From Mycolicibacterium psychrotolerans (GTDB lineage: Bacteria > Actinomycetota > Actinomycetes > Mycobacteriales > Mycobacteriaceae), in assembly GCF_010729305.1 (NCBI RefSeq), contig NZ_AP022574.1:3906001-3970000 (forward strand): a stretch of 64,000 nucleotides of DNA. Reading direction: 5' to 3'. How positions within the stretch are numbered: the stretch's first letter is position 1; each line of letters starts with the position of its first letter. Position numbers and translations under genes: made by a program. The notes below the pieces were generated by a model, which was given only the letters and a program-made list of their open reading frames with translations, made no database searches and had not been told where the DNA came from. Positions 52,612 to 62,900 of this stretch are shown piece after piece.

Positions 52612-54227
52612 CCGAGAACTCCCGCGCCCCCATCGACCCGCGGCTGTGGCGGGTCTCGACGGCGATGCGCCGATTCCTGGCCGCCAACACGGTGTGCGGC
52701 GTGGTCATCGCCGCGGCGGCGATCGGCTCGTCGGTGGCGCTCGCGGCGATCGTCGCACGTGTCATCACCGATCCGGCGTCCCGGTCGGTGAGCCTGCTGG
52801 CCGGGCCGATCTCGATCCTCGTGGCGCTTTGGGGCGTTCGCACACTGGCGCAGTGGCTGCAGGGCCGGCTCGCCCAGCGCGGCGCCAGCGCGGTGATCGC
52901 CGACCTCACCGATCAGGTGCTGCGGACCGCCACGTCGCTGCCCCCGCGCGAACTCAACCGGCGCCGCGACGACGCCGCGGCCGTGGTGACCCGCGGCCTG
53001 GACGGCTTGCGGGTCTACTTCACCACGTACCTGCCGTCGCTGTTCCTGGCGGCGATCCTGACCCCCGCCACCGCCGCGGTGATCGCGCTCTACGACTGGC
53101 AGTCGGCGGTGATCGTGCTGATCGCGTTGCCGCTCATCCCGATCTTCATGGTGCTCATCGGACTGGCCACCGAGGACCGGTCGGCCGCCGCACTGGCCGC
53201 GATGACCACGCTGCAGGCGCGCCTGCTCGACCTCGTGGCGGGCCTGCCCACGCTGCGGGCTCTCGGACGGGCGGAGGGGTCCGTCACAAGGATCGCCGAA
53301 CTGGGCGCCGCGCACCGGCGCTCGGCAATGGCGACGATGCGCATCGCGTTCCTCTCCGCGCTGGTGCTCGAGCTGCTGGCCACCCTCGGGGTCGCGCTGG
53401 TCGCGGTCAGCGTGGGAATGCGCCTGGTGTACGGGCACATTCCGCTGACCGCCGCGCTGACCGCGCTGCTGCTGGCCCCCGAGGTGTTCTGGCCGCTGCG
53501 CCGCGTCGGGGCCGCGTTCCACTCCGCCCAGGACGGGAAGACCGCGGTGCAGGCGGCGTTCCGCTTCCTCGACACCGCACCGCCGCCGGCGGCGGGAACG
53601 CGCGTTCTGCCCGCGGACGCGCTGACCGTCGAGGTGGACGCCCCCGAGATGGTGGCCGAACCGGGCCGGGTCACGGTGCTCACCGGCCCCAACGGCATCG
53701 GGAAATCCACGCTGCTGCAGGCGATTCTCGGGCTCGACCTGCCCCCGGGGGGACACATCCGGATCAACGGCGTCGACGTCGCCGAGCTCGATCCGCAACG
53801 GTGGTGGGCCGAGGTGGCGTGGCTGGCGCAGCGCCCGGTGCTGATCCCCGGCACCGTCCGGGAGAACCTGGAACTGTTCGGGGCTCTGCCCGACCTTCAG
53901 GACGCCTGTGCCGCAGCGTGTTTCGACGAGGTGCTGGCCGGCTTGCCGGAGGGGCTGGACACCGTCATCGGGCGCGGCGGGCTCGGGTTGTCGCTGGGGC
54001 AGCGACAGCGCCTCGGACTGGCCCGGGTGCTCGGCTCGCAGGCACGGGTGCTGCTGTTGGACGAACCGACCGCCCACCTCGATGCGCCGACGGAGGCACG
54101 TGTGCTGCGCGCCATCGCCGAGCGCGCCGTTCGCGGCGCGACCGTGATCGTGGTGGGTCACCGGGATCCGGTGCTCGCGATCGGCGACGTCGTGGTCGAC
54201 ATGGGAGGTGTCCATGTGGGCGTATGA
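52608..54227 (+). CDS. cydD: Cysteine/glutathione-type ABC exporter subunit CydD
   Basis: A 539-residue half of the CydDC heterodimeric exporter needed to assemble cytochrome bd. Six membrane helices (about 20-300) precede an ATPase with Walker A TGPNGIGKST (about 360), LGLSLGQRQRLGLARVLG signature (LSGGQ variant LSLGQ), VLLLDEPTAHLD Walker B and VVGHRDPVLAIG H loop. No ATG, GTG or TTG lies in frame between the cydB end and a Met at codon 24; a CTG at 52608 overlapping the cydB stop and preceded by GAGG gives the family N-terminus (SRAPIDPRLWR). Confidence 0.9.
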   Translation: MTENSRAPIDPRLWRVSTAMRRFLAANTVCGVVIAAAAIGSSVALAAIVARVITDPASRSVSLLAGPISILVALWGVRTLAQWLQGRLAQRGASAVIADLTDQVLRTATSLPPRELNRRRDDAAAVVTRGLDGLRVYFTTYLPSLFLAAILTPATAAVIALYDWQSAVIVLIALPLIPIFMVLIGLATEDRSAAALAAMTTLQARLLDLVAGLPTLRALGRAEGSVTRIAELGAAHRRSAMATMRIAFLSALVLELLATLGVALVAVSVGMRLVYGHIPLTAALTALLLAPEVFWPLRRVGAAFHSAQDGKTAVQAAFRFLDTAPPPAAGTRVLPADALTVEVDAPEMVAEPGRVTVLTGPNGIGKSTLLQAILGLDLPPGGHIRINGVDVAELDPQRWWAEVAWLAQRPVLIPGTVRENLELFGALPDLQDACAAACFDEVLAGLPEGLDTVIGRGGLGLSLGQRQRLGLARVLGSQARVLLLDEPTAHLDAPTEARVLRAIAERAVRGATVIVVGHRDPVLAIGDVVVDMGGVHVGV

Positions 54228-55671
54228 GCTGCTGCGGCCCCGGGCCTCGCGGGTCGCGCTCGCCGTCGCGTTCGGGGTGCTGTCGCTGGGCAGTGCCCTG
54301 GCGCTGGCCGGGGTGTCGGCGTGGCTGATCACCCGGGCATGGCAGATGCCGCCCGTGCTCGACCTGACGGTCGCGGTGGTCGCCGTGCGGGCGTTCGGTA
54401 TCTCGCGGGGCGTGCTCGGCTACTGCGAACGGCTGGCCTCCCATGACACCGCGCTGCGGTCCGCGGGTTCTGCCCGCGAGCAGCTCTTCGCCCGGCTCGC
54501 GGCCGCGCCCGCCGACGCCGTGTTGCGCCGGCACAGCGGCGAACTCGTCGCACAGGCCGGAGCAGGGGTCGACGAACTGTCCGACGTGCTGGTGCGCGCC
54601 GTCGTGCCGATCTGCGTCGCTGCCGTGCTCGGGGTGGCCGCCGTCGGCGCGGTCGGGTTGATCTCCCCCGCCGCGGCGACGGTGCTCGCGGTATGCATGC
54701 TCGTCGCAGGCGTGTTGGCGCCCGCGCTTGCCGCACGTGCCGCTTCGAACGCCGAAGAGGTTGCCGCACAGCATCATTCGCAGCGTGACACGGCGGCCAT
54801 GCTGGTGCTCGAACATGCTCCCGAACTCCGGGTCAGCGGCCGGCTGGCCGGCATCATCGCCGACGCCGGCGAGCAGCAGCGCCGCTGGGGACGCGCGATG
54901 GATCGCGCCGCGGCGCCCGCCGCACTCGCCGCCGCCGCTCCCACCGCCGCGATCGGCGTGAGCGTCCTCGGCGCGCTGGTTGCCGGTATCTCCCTGTCGA
55001 ACGCGGTCGCGCCGACCACCGTCGCGGTGCTGATGTTGTTGCCGCTCTCGGCCTTCGAGGCCATGACCGCGCTCCCCGGCGCTGCCGTCACGCTGACCCG
55101 GGCCCGGATCGCCGCCCGGCGACTGCTCGCCCTGACCGAAGCAGTCGATGACGACGGCCGCCGCCCCGACGTGGCGCCGCTGCACCTTCGGCGCGGTGAG
55201 CGCGTCGCCGTCGTCGGAGCGAGCGGCTGCGGGAAGACGACGTTGTTGATGCGCACCGAAGGCACGTTCTTCGCCGAGGACGCACACCTGTTCGCCACGA
55301 CGGTGCGGGACAACCTGCTGGTCGCACGCGGTGACGCCACCGACGCCGAACTGACCTACGCGTTGCACCGGGTGGGGTTGAGCCGCTGGCTCGACCAGCT
55401 GCCCGACGGATTGTCGACCGTGCTCACCGGTGGCGCCGCGTCGGTCTCGGCGGGTCAGCGGCGCCGGCTGCTGCTCGCACGGGCGTTGATCTCGACCGCA
55501 CCGACCGTGCTTCTCGACGAACCGACCGAGCATCTCGACGCCTCCGACGCCGACGCGATGCTGGTCGACCTCCTCACCCCCGGCGGCCTGTTCGGCCCGG
55601 ATCGGACCGTCGTCGTCGCCACGCATCATCTGCCGGAAACCGCGGGCGTGCGAGTAATCTCACCGGCATGA
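54214..55671 (+). CDS. cydC: ABC exporter subunit CydC, shortened nucleotide-binding domain
   Basis: A 485-residue CydC, short for the family (usually 540-580). The membrane part has ALAGVSAWLITRAWQMPPVLDLTVAVVAVRAFGISRGVLGYCERL and is complete. The ATPase has Walker A GASGCGKTT, the Q-loop region FFAEDAHLFATTVRDNLL, the VSAGQRRRLLLARAL signature and VLLLDEPTEHLD. Only about 8 residues (LLMRTEGT) lie between Walker A and the Q-loop block, where about 40 are normal, and the strand before Walker A is also short. A GGAGG site supports the ATG at 54214. It overlaps cydD by 14 bases. Confidence 0.9.
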   Translation: MWAYELLRPRASRVALAVAFGVLSLGSALALAGVSAWLITRAWQMPPVLDLTVAVVAVRAFGISRGVLGYCERLASHDTALRSAGSAREQLFARLAAAPADAVLRRHSGELVAQAGAGVDELSDVLVRAVVPICVAAVLGVAAVGAVGLISPAAATVLAVCMLVAGVLAPALAARAASNAEEVAAQHHSQRDTAAMLVLEHAPELRVSGRLAGIIADAGEQQRRWGRAMDRAAAPAALAAAAPTAAIGVSVLGALVAGISLSNAVAPTTVAVLMLLPLSAFEAMTALPGAAVTLTRARIAARRLLALTEAVDDDGRRPDVAPLHLRRGERVAVVGASGCGKTTLLMRTEGTFFAEDAHLFATTVRDNLLVARGDATDAELTYALHRVGLSRWLDQLPDGLSTVLTGGAASVSAGQRRRLLLARALISTAPTVLLDEPTEHLDASDADAMLVDLLTPGGLFGPDRTVVVATHHLPETAGVRVISPA

Positions 55672-56165
55672 GCGAACCGCCGCCGCCCCCGTACGGGCCG
55701 AGTCCGGGCAGCTACCCGCCCCCACCGCCCCAGTACGGCAGTTACGGTGGCTACGGCGGCTACCCCGTGCCGCCCCCGGCGTCCGCGCCGCGCAACGGCC
55801 TCGGCACCGCGGCGCTGATCCTCGCGATCGTCGGGCTGGTGCTGTGCTGGTCCATCGCGGGCGGCATCATCCTCGGCCTGTGCGCGGTCATCATCGGATT
55901 CGTCGCCCGCGGCCGCGTCACACGCGGCGAGGCGACCAACGGCGGCGTCGCGATCGCCGGCATCGTGCTCGGCGTCATCGCGATCATCGCCGCACTGGTG
56001 TTCATCCCGATCTACATCGGCCTGTTCGATCAGGTCGGCGGGACGGACTACGTGGACTGCCTGAGCCGCGCCGGCAACGACACCGAGGCAGCGCAGCGGT
56101 GCGCCGACGAGTTCACCCAGCGCGTCGAAGACCAGTTCTCGATCACGGTCACGCCGACGCCGTAG
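55668..56165 (+). CDS. DUF4190 membrane protein
   Basis: A 165-residue protein with a Pro/Gly/Tyr-rich cytoplasmic N-terminus (YGPSPGSYPPPPPQYGSYGGYGGYPV, 9-35) and two transmembrane segments (LGTAALILAIVGLVLCW and GVAIAGIVLGVIAIIAALVFI) of the DUF4190 type, and an acidic outer part. It overlaps the cydC stop (ATGA), so it is expressed with the operon. Whether it helps bd assembly is unknown. The end overlaps the convergent thioesterase by 17 bases. Confidence 0.85.
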   Translation: MSEPPPPPYGPSPGSYPPPPPQYGSYGGYGGYPVPPPASAPRNGLGTAALILAIVGLVLCWSIAGGIILGLCAVIIGFVARGRVTRGEATNGGVAIAGIVLGVIAIIAALVFIPIYIGLFDQVGGTDYVDCLSRAGNDTEAAQRCADEFTQRVEDQFSITVTPTP

Positions 56166-57024
56166 TCCGCGCCGGGAAATACTTGACGATCCCCTCCTGC
56201 ACGACGGTGGCCAACAGTCGGCCCGACCGGTCGAAGAAGTGTCCGGAACCCAGGCCCCGCGACTCCGCCGCGACCGGCGACGACGTGGCATAGAGCACCC
56301 ACTCGTCGAAGCGCACCGGCCGATGGAACCACACCGAATGGTTGGTGGTCACCGCGAAGATCCGGTCGTGGCCCCACGACAACCCATGCGTGGTGATGAT
56401 CGAGTCCAGCACCGTGGTGTCCGACGAATACACCAGTGCAGCGCCGTGCAGGACGGGATCGTCGGGCATGGCCCCCCGCGCCGTCATCCACACCCGGTTG
56501 TGGGCGAGGCGGTCGCCCTTGTCCCGCATGATCCAGGCCGGGTCGTTGGTGTAACGCCATTCGATCGGCCGCAGCGCGTTGACGAAGTGCGGCACCACGT
56601 CTTCGTAGCCCTGCAGCAGATCGTCGATCGGCGGGACCGTGAGCGGGTCGGTCAACTCGGGCGGCTGCACGCCGTGCTCGAGCCCCTTGCCGCCGGCCAG
56701 GTACGACACCAGCGCCGTGGTCAGCAGCTGCCCGTTCTGCATGACGTCGACCCGGCGGTTGGCGAAGCGCCGCTCATCACGCAGCCGCACCACATGGAAT
56801 TCGAGGTCTTGGGCCGGGTCTCCGCCGGCGATGAAATGCACCGACAGCGCGCTGGGCGGCACCGGATGCGCCAGGGTGCGGCCCGCCGCGACGAACGCCT
56901 GCGCCATCATCTGACCGCCGAACGTGCGCACCGGGTTCTTGCTCGGGTGGGCGCCGCGGAACGTGTCGTCGTCGACGCGTTCCAGGTCGAGGATGGCCAG
57001 CAGCTCGTCGAAGTCCGCCGACAC
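56149..57024 (-). CDS. tesB: Acyl-CoA thioesterase II (TesB)
   Basis: A 291-residue thioesterase of two hotdog domains, hydrolysing medium/long acyl-CoA. Catalytic residues fit E. coli TesB: Asp in LVYSSDTTVLDSIITTHG (about 200), Thr/Ser in VRFDEWVLYATSSP and Gln in LLATVVQEGIVK (about 280). The N-terminal half has RTFGGQMMAQAFVAAGRT. GTG start. It is followed (upstream on this strand) by pyk, the Rv1618-Rv1617 order in M. tuberculosis. Confidence 0.94.
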   Translation of the reverse strand: MSADFDELLAILDLERVDDDTFRGAHPSKNPVRTFGGQMMAQAFVAAGRTLAHPVPPSALSVHFIAGGDPAQDLEFHVVRLRDERRFANRRVDVMQNGQLLTTALVSYLAGGKGLEHGVQPPELTDPLTVPPIDDLLQGYEDVVPHFVNALRPIEWRYTNDPAWIMRDKGDRLAHNRVWMTARGAMPDDPVLHGAALVYSSDTTVLDSIITTHGLSWGHDRIFAVTTNHSVWFHRPVRFDEWVLYATSSPVAAESRGLGSGHFFDRSGRLLATVVQEGIVKYFPARTTASA

Positions 57025-57038
57025 ACAACCCCCTGGGT

Positions 57039-58457
57039 CTAGACGTCGTCCTCCCCGATGCGGTGGACGTGGATGAGATTCGTCGACCCTACTGTGCCCG
57101 GAGGCGCGCCCGCGACGATGACCACCAAATCGCCGCGCTTGTAGCGGCCGAGTTCGAGCATCGACTTGTCGACCTGACGGATCATGCCGTCCGTGGTCTG
57201 GATGTGCGGGACGATGAACGTCTCGGTGCCCCAGGTCAGCGCGAGCTGGCTGCGCACCTCGGGCAGCGCGGTGAACGCCAGCACGGGCAGCGGGGTGTGC
57301 AGGCGCGCCAGGCGGCGCACGGTGTCCCCTGACTGGGTGAAGGCGACCAGCGCCTTGGCGTCGAGGCGCTCCCCGATGTCACGGGCGGCGTAGGAGATCA
57401 CGCCGCGCTTGGTGCGTGGCACGTGCGTCAGCGGCGGGGCGGCCACCGAGTTCTCCTCGACCGCGGAGATGATGCGGGCCATCGTCCGGACGGTCTCGAA
57501 CGGCCACTTGCCGACCGACGTCTCACCGGAGAGCATCACGGCGTCGGCGCCGTCGAGAACGGCGTTGGCCACGTCGGAGGCCTCGGCCCGGGTGGGCCGG
57601 GAGTTCTCGATCATCGACTCCAGCATCTGGGTGGCCACGATGACGGGTTTGGCGTTCTCCCTTGCCATCTGGATGGCGCGCTTCTGTACCAGCGGCACTT
57701 CCTCCAGCGGCAGCTCGACGCCGAGATCGCCGCGCGCGACCATGATCGCGTCGAACGCGAGCACGATGGCCTCGAGGTTGTCGATCGCCTCGGGCTTCTC
57801 CAGCTTGGCGATGACCGGCACCCGCCGCCCGACGCGGTCCATGATCTCGTGGACGAGTTCGACGTCGGCGGGCGAGCGGACGAACGACAGCGCGACCAGG
57901 TCGACACCGAGGCGCAGCGCGAACTCCAGGTCGTCAATGTCCTTCTCCGACAGCGCCGGCGCCGACACGTTCATCCCGGGCAGCGACATGCCCTTGTTGT
58001 TGCTGACCTTGCCGCCCTCGGTGACGGTGCACACCACGTCGCTGCCGTCGATGTGTTCGACGACCAGCCCGACGTTGCCGTCGTCGACCAGCACCCGGTC
58101 ACCCGGGCTCGCGTCCTGCGCCAGCCGCTTGTACGTCGTCGACACCCGATCGTGGGTGCCCTCGACGTCCTCGACGGTGATCCGGACCGTCTCGCCGTTC
58201 TCCCAGACGGTCGGTCCGTCGGCGAACCGGCCGAGCCGGATCTTCGGTCCCTGCAGGTCGGCGAGGATGCCGACGGCGTGCCCGGTGCTGTCCGACGCCA
58301 TCCGGACGCGCTTGTAATTGGCATCGTGATCGGGGTAGTCGCCGTGGCTGAAATTGAGCCGGGCGACGTCCATCCCCGCCTCGACGAGTTTGCGGACCGC
58401 CTCCTCGGAGGCGGTCGCCGGACCCAACGTACAGACGATCTTTCCGCGTCTACTCAC
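57039..58457 (-). CDS. pyk: Pyruvate kinase
   Basis: A 472-residue pyruvate kinase: phosphoenolpyruvate + ADP to pyruvate + ATP. Visible are KIVCTLGPATASEEAVRKLVEAG, LNFSHGDYPDH, the active-site IMVARGDLGVELPLEEVP and MLESMIENSRPTRAEASDVANAVLDGADAVMLSGETSVGKWP, followed by the C-terminal allosteric domain. GTG start. It ends 14 bases before tesB starts, probably one transcript. Confidence 0.97.
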   Translation of the reverse strand: MSRRGKIVCTLGPATASEEAVRKLVEAGMDVARLNFSHGDYPDHDANYKRVRMASDSTGHAVGILADLQGPKIRLGRFADGPTVWENGETVRITVEDVEGTHDRVSTTYKRLAQDASPGDRVLVDDGNVGLVVEHIDGSDVVCTVTEGGKVSNNKGMSLPGMNVSAPALSEKDIDDLEFALRLGVDLVALSFVRSPADVELVHEIMDRVGRRVPVIAKLEKPEAIDNLEAIVLAFDAIMVARGDLGVELPLEEVPLVQKRAIQMARENAKPVIVATQMLESMIENSRPTRAEASDVANAVLDGADAVMLSGETSVGKWPFETVRTMARIISAVEENSVAAPPLTHVPRTKRGVISYAARDIGERLDAKALVAFTQSGDTVRRLARLHTPLPVLAFTALPEVRSQLALTWGTETFIVPHIQTTDGMIRQVDKSMLELGRYKRGDLVVIVAGAPPGTVGSTNLIHVHRIGEDDV

Positions 58458-58484
58458 GGATGCCGAGCATAGTCGTTAATCGAT

Positions 58485-59993
58485 TCAGATGACGGCCAGC
58501 GGGAGCGCACCGGGCCTGACCGGCGCGGGAAGGTCCGACTCGCCCATCAGGTAGGTGTCCACCGCATGGGCCGCGCTGCGGCCCTCCGCGATGGCCCAGA
58601 CGATCAGCGACGCGCCACGGTGAGCGTCGCCACAGACGAACACGCCGGGCGCGTCGGTCTGCCAGTCCTGACCGCAGCGCAGCGTGCCACGCCCTGTCAG
58701 CGTCAGCCCGAGACCGTCCAGCAGCGGCATGTGCTCGACCCCGTCGAAACCGATCGCGAGCAGGGCAAGATCGCACGGGATCTCCAGCGACTGCCCCACC
58801 GGTGTGATGCGGCGCCGGCCCGCCTCGTCGCGCTCGACCTTCACCTCGGCGATCTCCAGGGCGCGCAGGTTGCCCTCGTCGTCGCCGAGGAACCGCTGCA
58901 CCGCGACCTGGTAGCGGCGGTCGCCGCCTTCGGCGTGGGCGGGCGAGAGCCGGGTCCGCAGCACGACGGGCCACATCGGCCACGGCGATTGCGAGTCGTC
59001 GCGGTACTCGGGCGGTTCGGGGTTGTAGTCCAGTTGGGTCACCGACGCGGCGCCCTGCCGGTGTGCGGTGCCCAGGCAGTCTGCGCCGGTGTCACCGCCG
59101 CCGATGATCACGACGTGTCTGCCCTCGGCCGAGATCGGACTCGGCCCGTCGCCCTCGCATTCCTTGTTGGCAGGCACGAGGTGCTCCATGGCGAGGTGCA
59201 CGCCGGTCAGATGCCGGCCTTCGACCCCGCTGTCGCGGGCGCGCAGCGCGCCGACCGCGAGCACCACGGCGTCGTACTGGGCGCGTAACGCGTCGATCGT
59301 CACGTCGACGCCGACCTCGCACTCGGTGACGAAACGTGTTCCCTCCGCGCGCATCTGGGCCAGCCGCTGGTTCAGCGTCGCCTTCTCCAGCTTGTACTCC
59401 GGGATGCCGTAGCGCATCAGGCCGCCGATGCGGTCGTCGCGTTCGTAGACCGTCACGTCATGGCCGGCACGGGTGAGCTGCTGCGCCGCCCCCAGCCCGG
59501 CGGGCCCGGATCCCACCACCGCGACGCGCTTTCCGGTGGCGATCGCGGCGGGCTGGGGCTCGACGGTGCCGTCCATCCAGGCCTGGTCGGCGATGGTCTG
59601 CTCGATCCGCTTGATCGTCACGCTGCCGCCGGTCTGCTCCTCGGCGATCGACAGCACGCAGGCGGCCTCACACGGAGCCGGACAGAGCCGGCCGGTGAAC
59701 TCCGGGAAGTTGTTGGTGGCGTGCAGCCGCTCGCTGGCCGCGTCCCAGCGGCCCCGGCGCACCAGGTCGTTCCACTCCGGGATCAGGTTGCCCAGCGGAC
59801 AGCCCGCACTTCCGCTGTGGCAGAATGGAATTCCGCAATCCATACAGCGGCGTGCCTGCTGAGAGACCTCGCCGGCCCGCTGGTGCGGGTCTTGCTGTTC
59901 GTACACCTCACGCCAGTCACCGACCCGCTCGTCGACGGGACGTTTGGCGGCCTCGACCTTCGCCACCTCCAGGAAACCGTGCGGATCAGCCAC
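58485..59993 (-). CDS. gltD: Glutamate synthase (NADPH) small subunit
   Basis: A 502-residue GltD, which passes electrons from NADPH via FAD and two 4Fe-4S clusters to GltB. N-terminal Cys clusters: RRCMDCGIPFCHSGSAGCPLGN (about 47-70) and LCPAPCEAACV (about 108). FAD site VAVVGSGPAGLGAAQQL (about 155) and NADPH site VVIIGGGDTGADCLG (about 296) are seen. The GTG at 59993 overlaps the gltB stop by 8 bases. A longer upstream frame lies in gltB and is rejected. Confidence 0.96.
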   Translation of the reverse strand: MADPHGFLEVAKVEAAKRPVDERVGDWREVYEQQDPHQRAGEVSQQARRCMDCGIPFCHSGSAGCPLGNLIPEWNDLVRRGRWDAASERLHATNNFPEFTGRLCPAPCEAACVLSIAEEQTGGSVTIKRIEQTIADQAWMDGTVEPQPAAIATGKRVAVVGSGPAGLGAAQQLTRAGHDVTVYERDDRIGGLMRYGIPEYKLEKATLNQRLAQMRAEGTRFVTECEVGVDVTIDALRAQYDAVVLAVGALRARDSGVEGRHLTGVHLAMEHLVPANKECEGDGPSPISAEGRHVVIIGGGDTGADCLGTAHRQGAASVTQLDYNPEPPEYRDDSQSPWPMWPVVLRTRLSPAHAEGGDRRYQVAVQRFLGDDEGNLRALEIAEVKVERDEAGRRRITPVGQSLEIPCDLALLAIGFDGVEHMPLLDGLGLTLTGRGTLRCGQDWQTDAPGVFVCGDAHRGASLIVWAIAEGRSAAHAVDTYLMGESDLPAPVRPGALPLAVI

Positions 59994-62900
59994 GACTTGC
60001 CTCCATGATCGCTGCGTCGACGTCTCGACCCTCGGCCTTGGCCATCCGGGTGGCCTGCAGCACCCGCTGGTAGTCGCGGGGCATGACCTTGGTGAACTGG
60101 GCGCTGCGGCGCGGCCAGTCCGACAGCACCGACGTCGCGACGGTGCTCCCGGTGTGGTGGGCGTGCCGCGCAACGACATCACGCAGCCACAGCAGGTCCT
60201 CGGGATCCAGGGCCTGCAGATCCACCATGTCGGTGTTGACCCGGCTCGGATTCAGCCCCAGCACGTAGGCGATGCCGCCCGACATCCCGGCGGCCATGTT
60301 GCGGCCCACCGGGCCGAGCACGACGACGCGCCCCCCGGTCATGTACTCGCAGGCATGGTCGCCGACACCTTCGGTGACCGCGAGGGCGCCGGAATTGCGC
60401 GCGGCGAACCGCTCTCCGACGCGGCCCCGCAGGAACACCTCGCCGGAGGTGGCGCCGTAGAGCAGGGTGTTCCCGGCGATGACGTTGTCCTCGGGCAGGA
60501 ACAGCACGTCGTCCTGCGGTTTGACGATCACCCGCCCGCCCGAAAGGCCCTTGCCGACATAGTCGTTGGCGTCGCCGATGAGTTCGAGGGTGATGCCCGG
60601 CGGCAGGAACGCACCGATGGACTGGCCCGCCGAGCCCGTCAACGTGACGTGGATGGTGTCGTCGGGCAGGCCGTCGGCGCCGTAGCGGCGGGTCACCTCG
60701 CTGCCGAGCAGCGTTCCGACCGTCCGGTTCACGTTCCGCACCGGCAGCTCCAGCCGGACGGGATGAGCATCCTCCAACGCGCCCTCGCACAGCTGGATCA
60801 GCGTCCGGTCCAGGGCCTGGTCCAGGCCGTGCTCCTGGCCGCGCACTCGCCGGCGCTGCTCGGTGTTCGCGGGCACGGCGAAGATCGGGCGCAGGTCCAG
60901 GCCCTTGCTCTTCCAGTGCGCGACACCGGGATCGGTGTCGAGCAGCTCGGCGTGCCCGACGGCCTCGTCGACGCTGCGGAACCCGAGTTCGGCGAGGTTG
61001 CTGCGGATGTCCTCGGCGATGAACCGGAAGAAGGTCTCCACGAACTCGGGCTTGCCGGTGTAGCGGGCGCGCAGCTCCGGATTCTGGGTGGCCACTCCCA
61101 CCGGGCACGTGTCGAGATGGCACACCCGCATCATGATGCAGCCCGACACCACCAGCGGGGCGGTGGCGAAACCGAACTCCTCCGCGCCGAGCAGCATCGC
61201 CACCATGACATCGCGTGCGGTGCGCATGCCGCCGTCACACTGCACCGTGATGCGGTCGCGTAACCCGTTGAGCACCAGGGTCTGCTGCGTGTCGGCCAGG
61301 CCGATCTCCCACGGAGCACCGGCGTGCTTGAGACTGGTCAGCGGTGCCGCGCCGGTGCCGCCGTCGTAGCCGGAGATGAGCACGACGTCGGCGTGCGCCT
61401 TGGAGACACCCGCGGCGACGGTGCCGACCCCGACCGAGCTGACGAGCTTGACGTGGATGCGCGCGTCGGCGTTGGCGTTCTTCAGGTCGTGGATCAGCTG
61501 AGCCAGGTCCTCGATCGAGTAGATGTCGTGGTGCGGCGGCGGGGAGATCAGCCCGACACCCGGCGTCGAGTGCCGGGTCTTGGCGATGTTCGGGTACACC
61601 TTGTAGCCCGGAAGTTGGCCACCCTCACCGGGTTTGGCACCCTGAGCCATCTTGATCTGGATGTCGGTGGCGTTGACCAGGTAGTCGCTGGTGACGCCGA
61701 ACCGGCCGGAGGCCACCTGCTTGACGGCGCTGCGGCGCAGTGGGTCGTACAGCCGATCGGCGTCCTCGCCGCCCTCCCCGCTGTTGGAGCGACCGCCGAG
61801 CCTGTTCATCGCGATGGCCATCGTCTCGTGCGCCTCGGCGGAGATGGATCCGTAGCTCATGGCGCCGGTGTTGAACCGGGTGACGATCGACTCGACCGGC
61901 TCCACCTCGTCCAGCGGCACCGGCGGGCGCACATCCTTCTTGAACTCGAACAACCCGCGCAGCGCACCACCGTCGCGGGCGAGCCGGTTGACCTCATCGG
62001 AATACTTCTCGAAAACCTCGTAGCGGCCCGTGCGGGTCGAATGTTGCAGCAGGAAAACCACTTCCGGGGTGAACAGGTGCAGCTCCCCTTCGCGGCGGAA
62101 GACGTACTCGCCGCCGACCTCGAGGCGGCGGTGCACCCGTTCGGTGGGGTTCTCCGGGTAGGCGCGGCGGTGCCGCAGCTTGACCTCTTCGGCGATGACG
62201 TCGAGCCCGATGCCGCCGAGCTGGGTGGGGGTGCCGGTGAAGTACTCGTCGATGACGTCGGAGTCGATGCCGACCGCCTCGAAGGCCTGCGCGCCGGTGT
62301 AAGAGGCGACCGTCGAGATGCCCATCTTGCTCATCACCTTCATGACGCCCTTGCCCAGCGCCTTGAGGTAGTTGCGCACCGCGGTGGCGGGCTCGATGCC
62401 GGTGAGTTCGCCCTCCCTGATGAGGTCCTCGATGGACTCGAAGGCCAGGTACGGGTTGACCGCGGCCGCGCCGAAACCGATGAGCATCGCGATGTGGTGC
62501 ACCTCGCGGGCGTCCCCGGTCTCGACGACCAGCGCAACGGTGGTCCGCTGCTTGGTCCGCACGAGGTGGTGGTGCACGGCGGACACGGCCAACAACGACG
62601 GGATCGGCGCCTTGGTGTGGTCGGAGTCGCGGTCCGAGATCACCAGGGTCCGGGCGCCTTTGGCGATGGCGTCGCAGGCGCGCAGGCGCAGGTCTTCGAG
62701 AGCGTCGGCCAGACCCTCGCCCCCGCGTTCGACGCGGTAGAGGGCCTTCAGTACGGCGGTGCGTAGGCCGGGCTGCTCACCATCGTCGTTGATGTGCACG
62801 ATCTTGTTGAGTTCGTCGTTGTCGAGTACGGGCCAGCCCAGCGTGATCTGACGGCAGGACGCCGCCGACGGTTCGAGCAGGTTGTGCTCGGGTCCCATCA

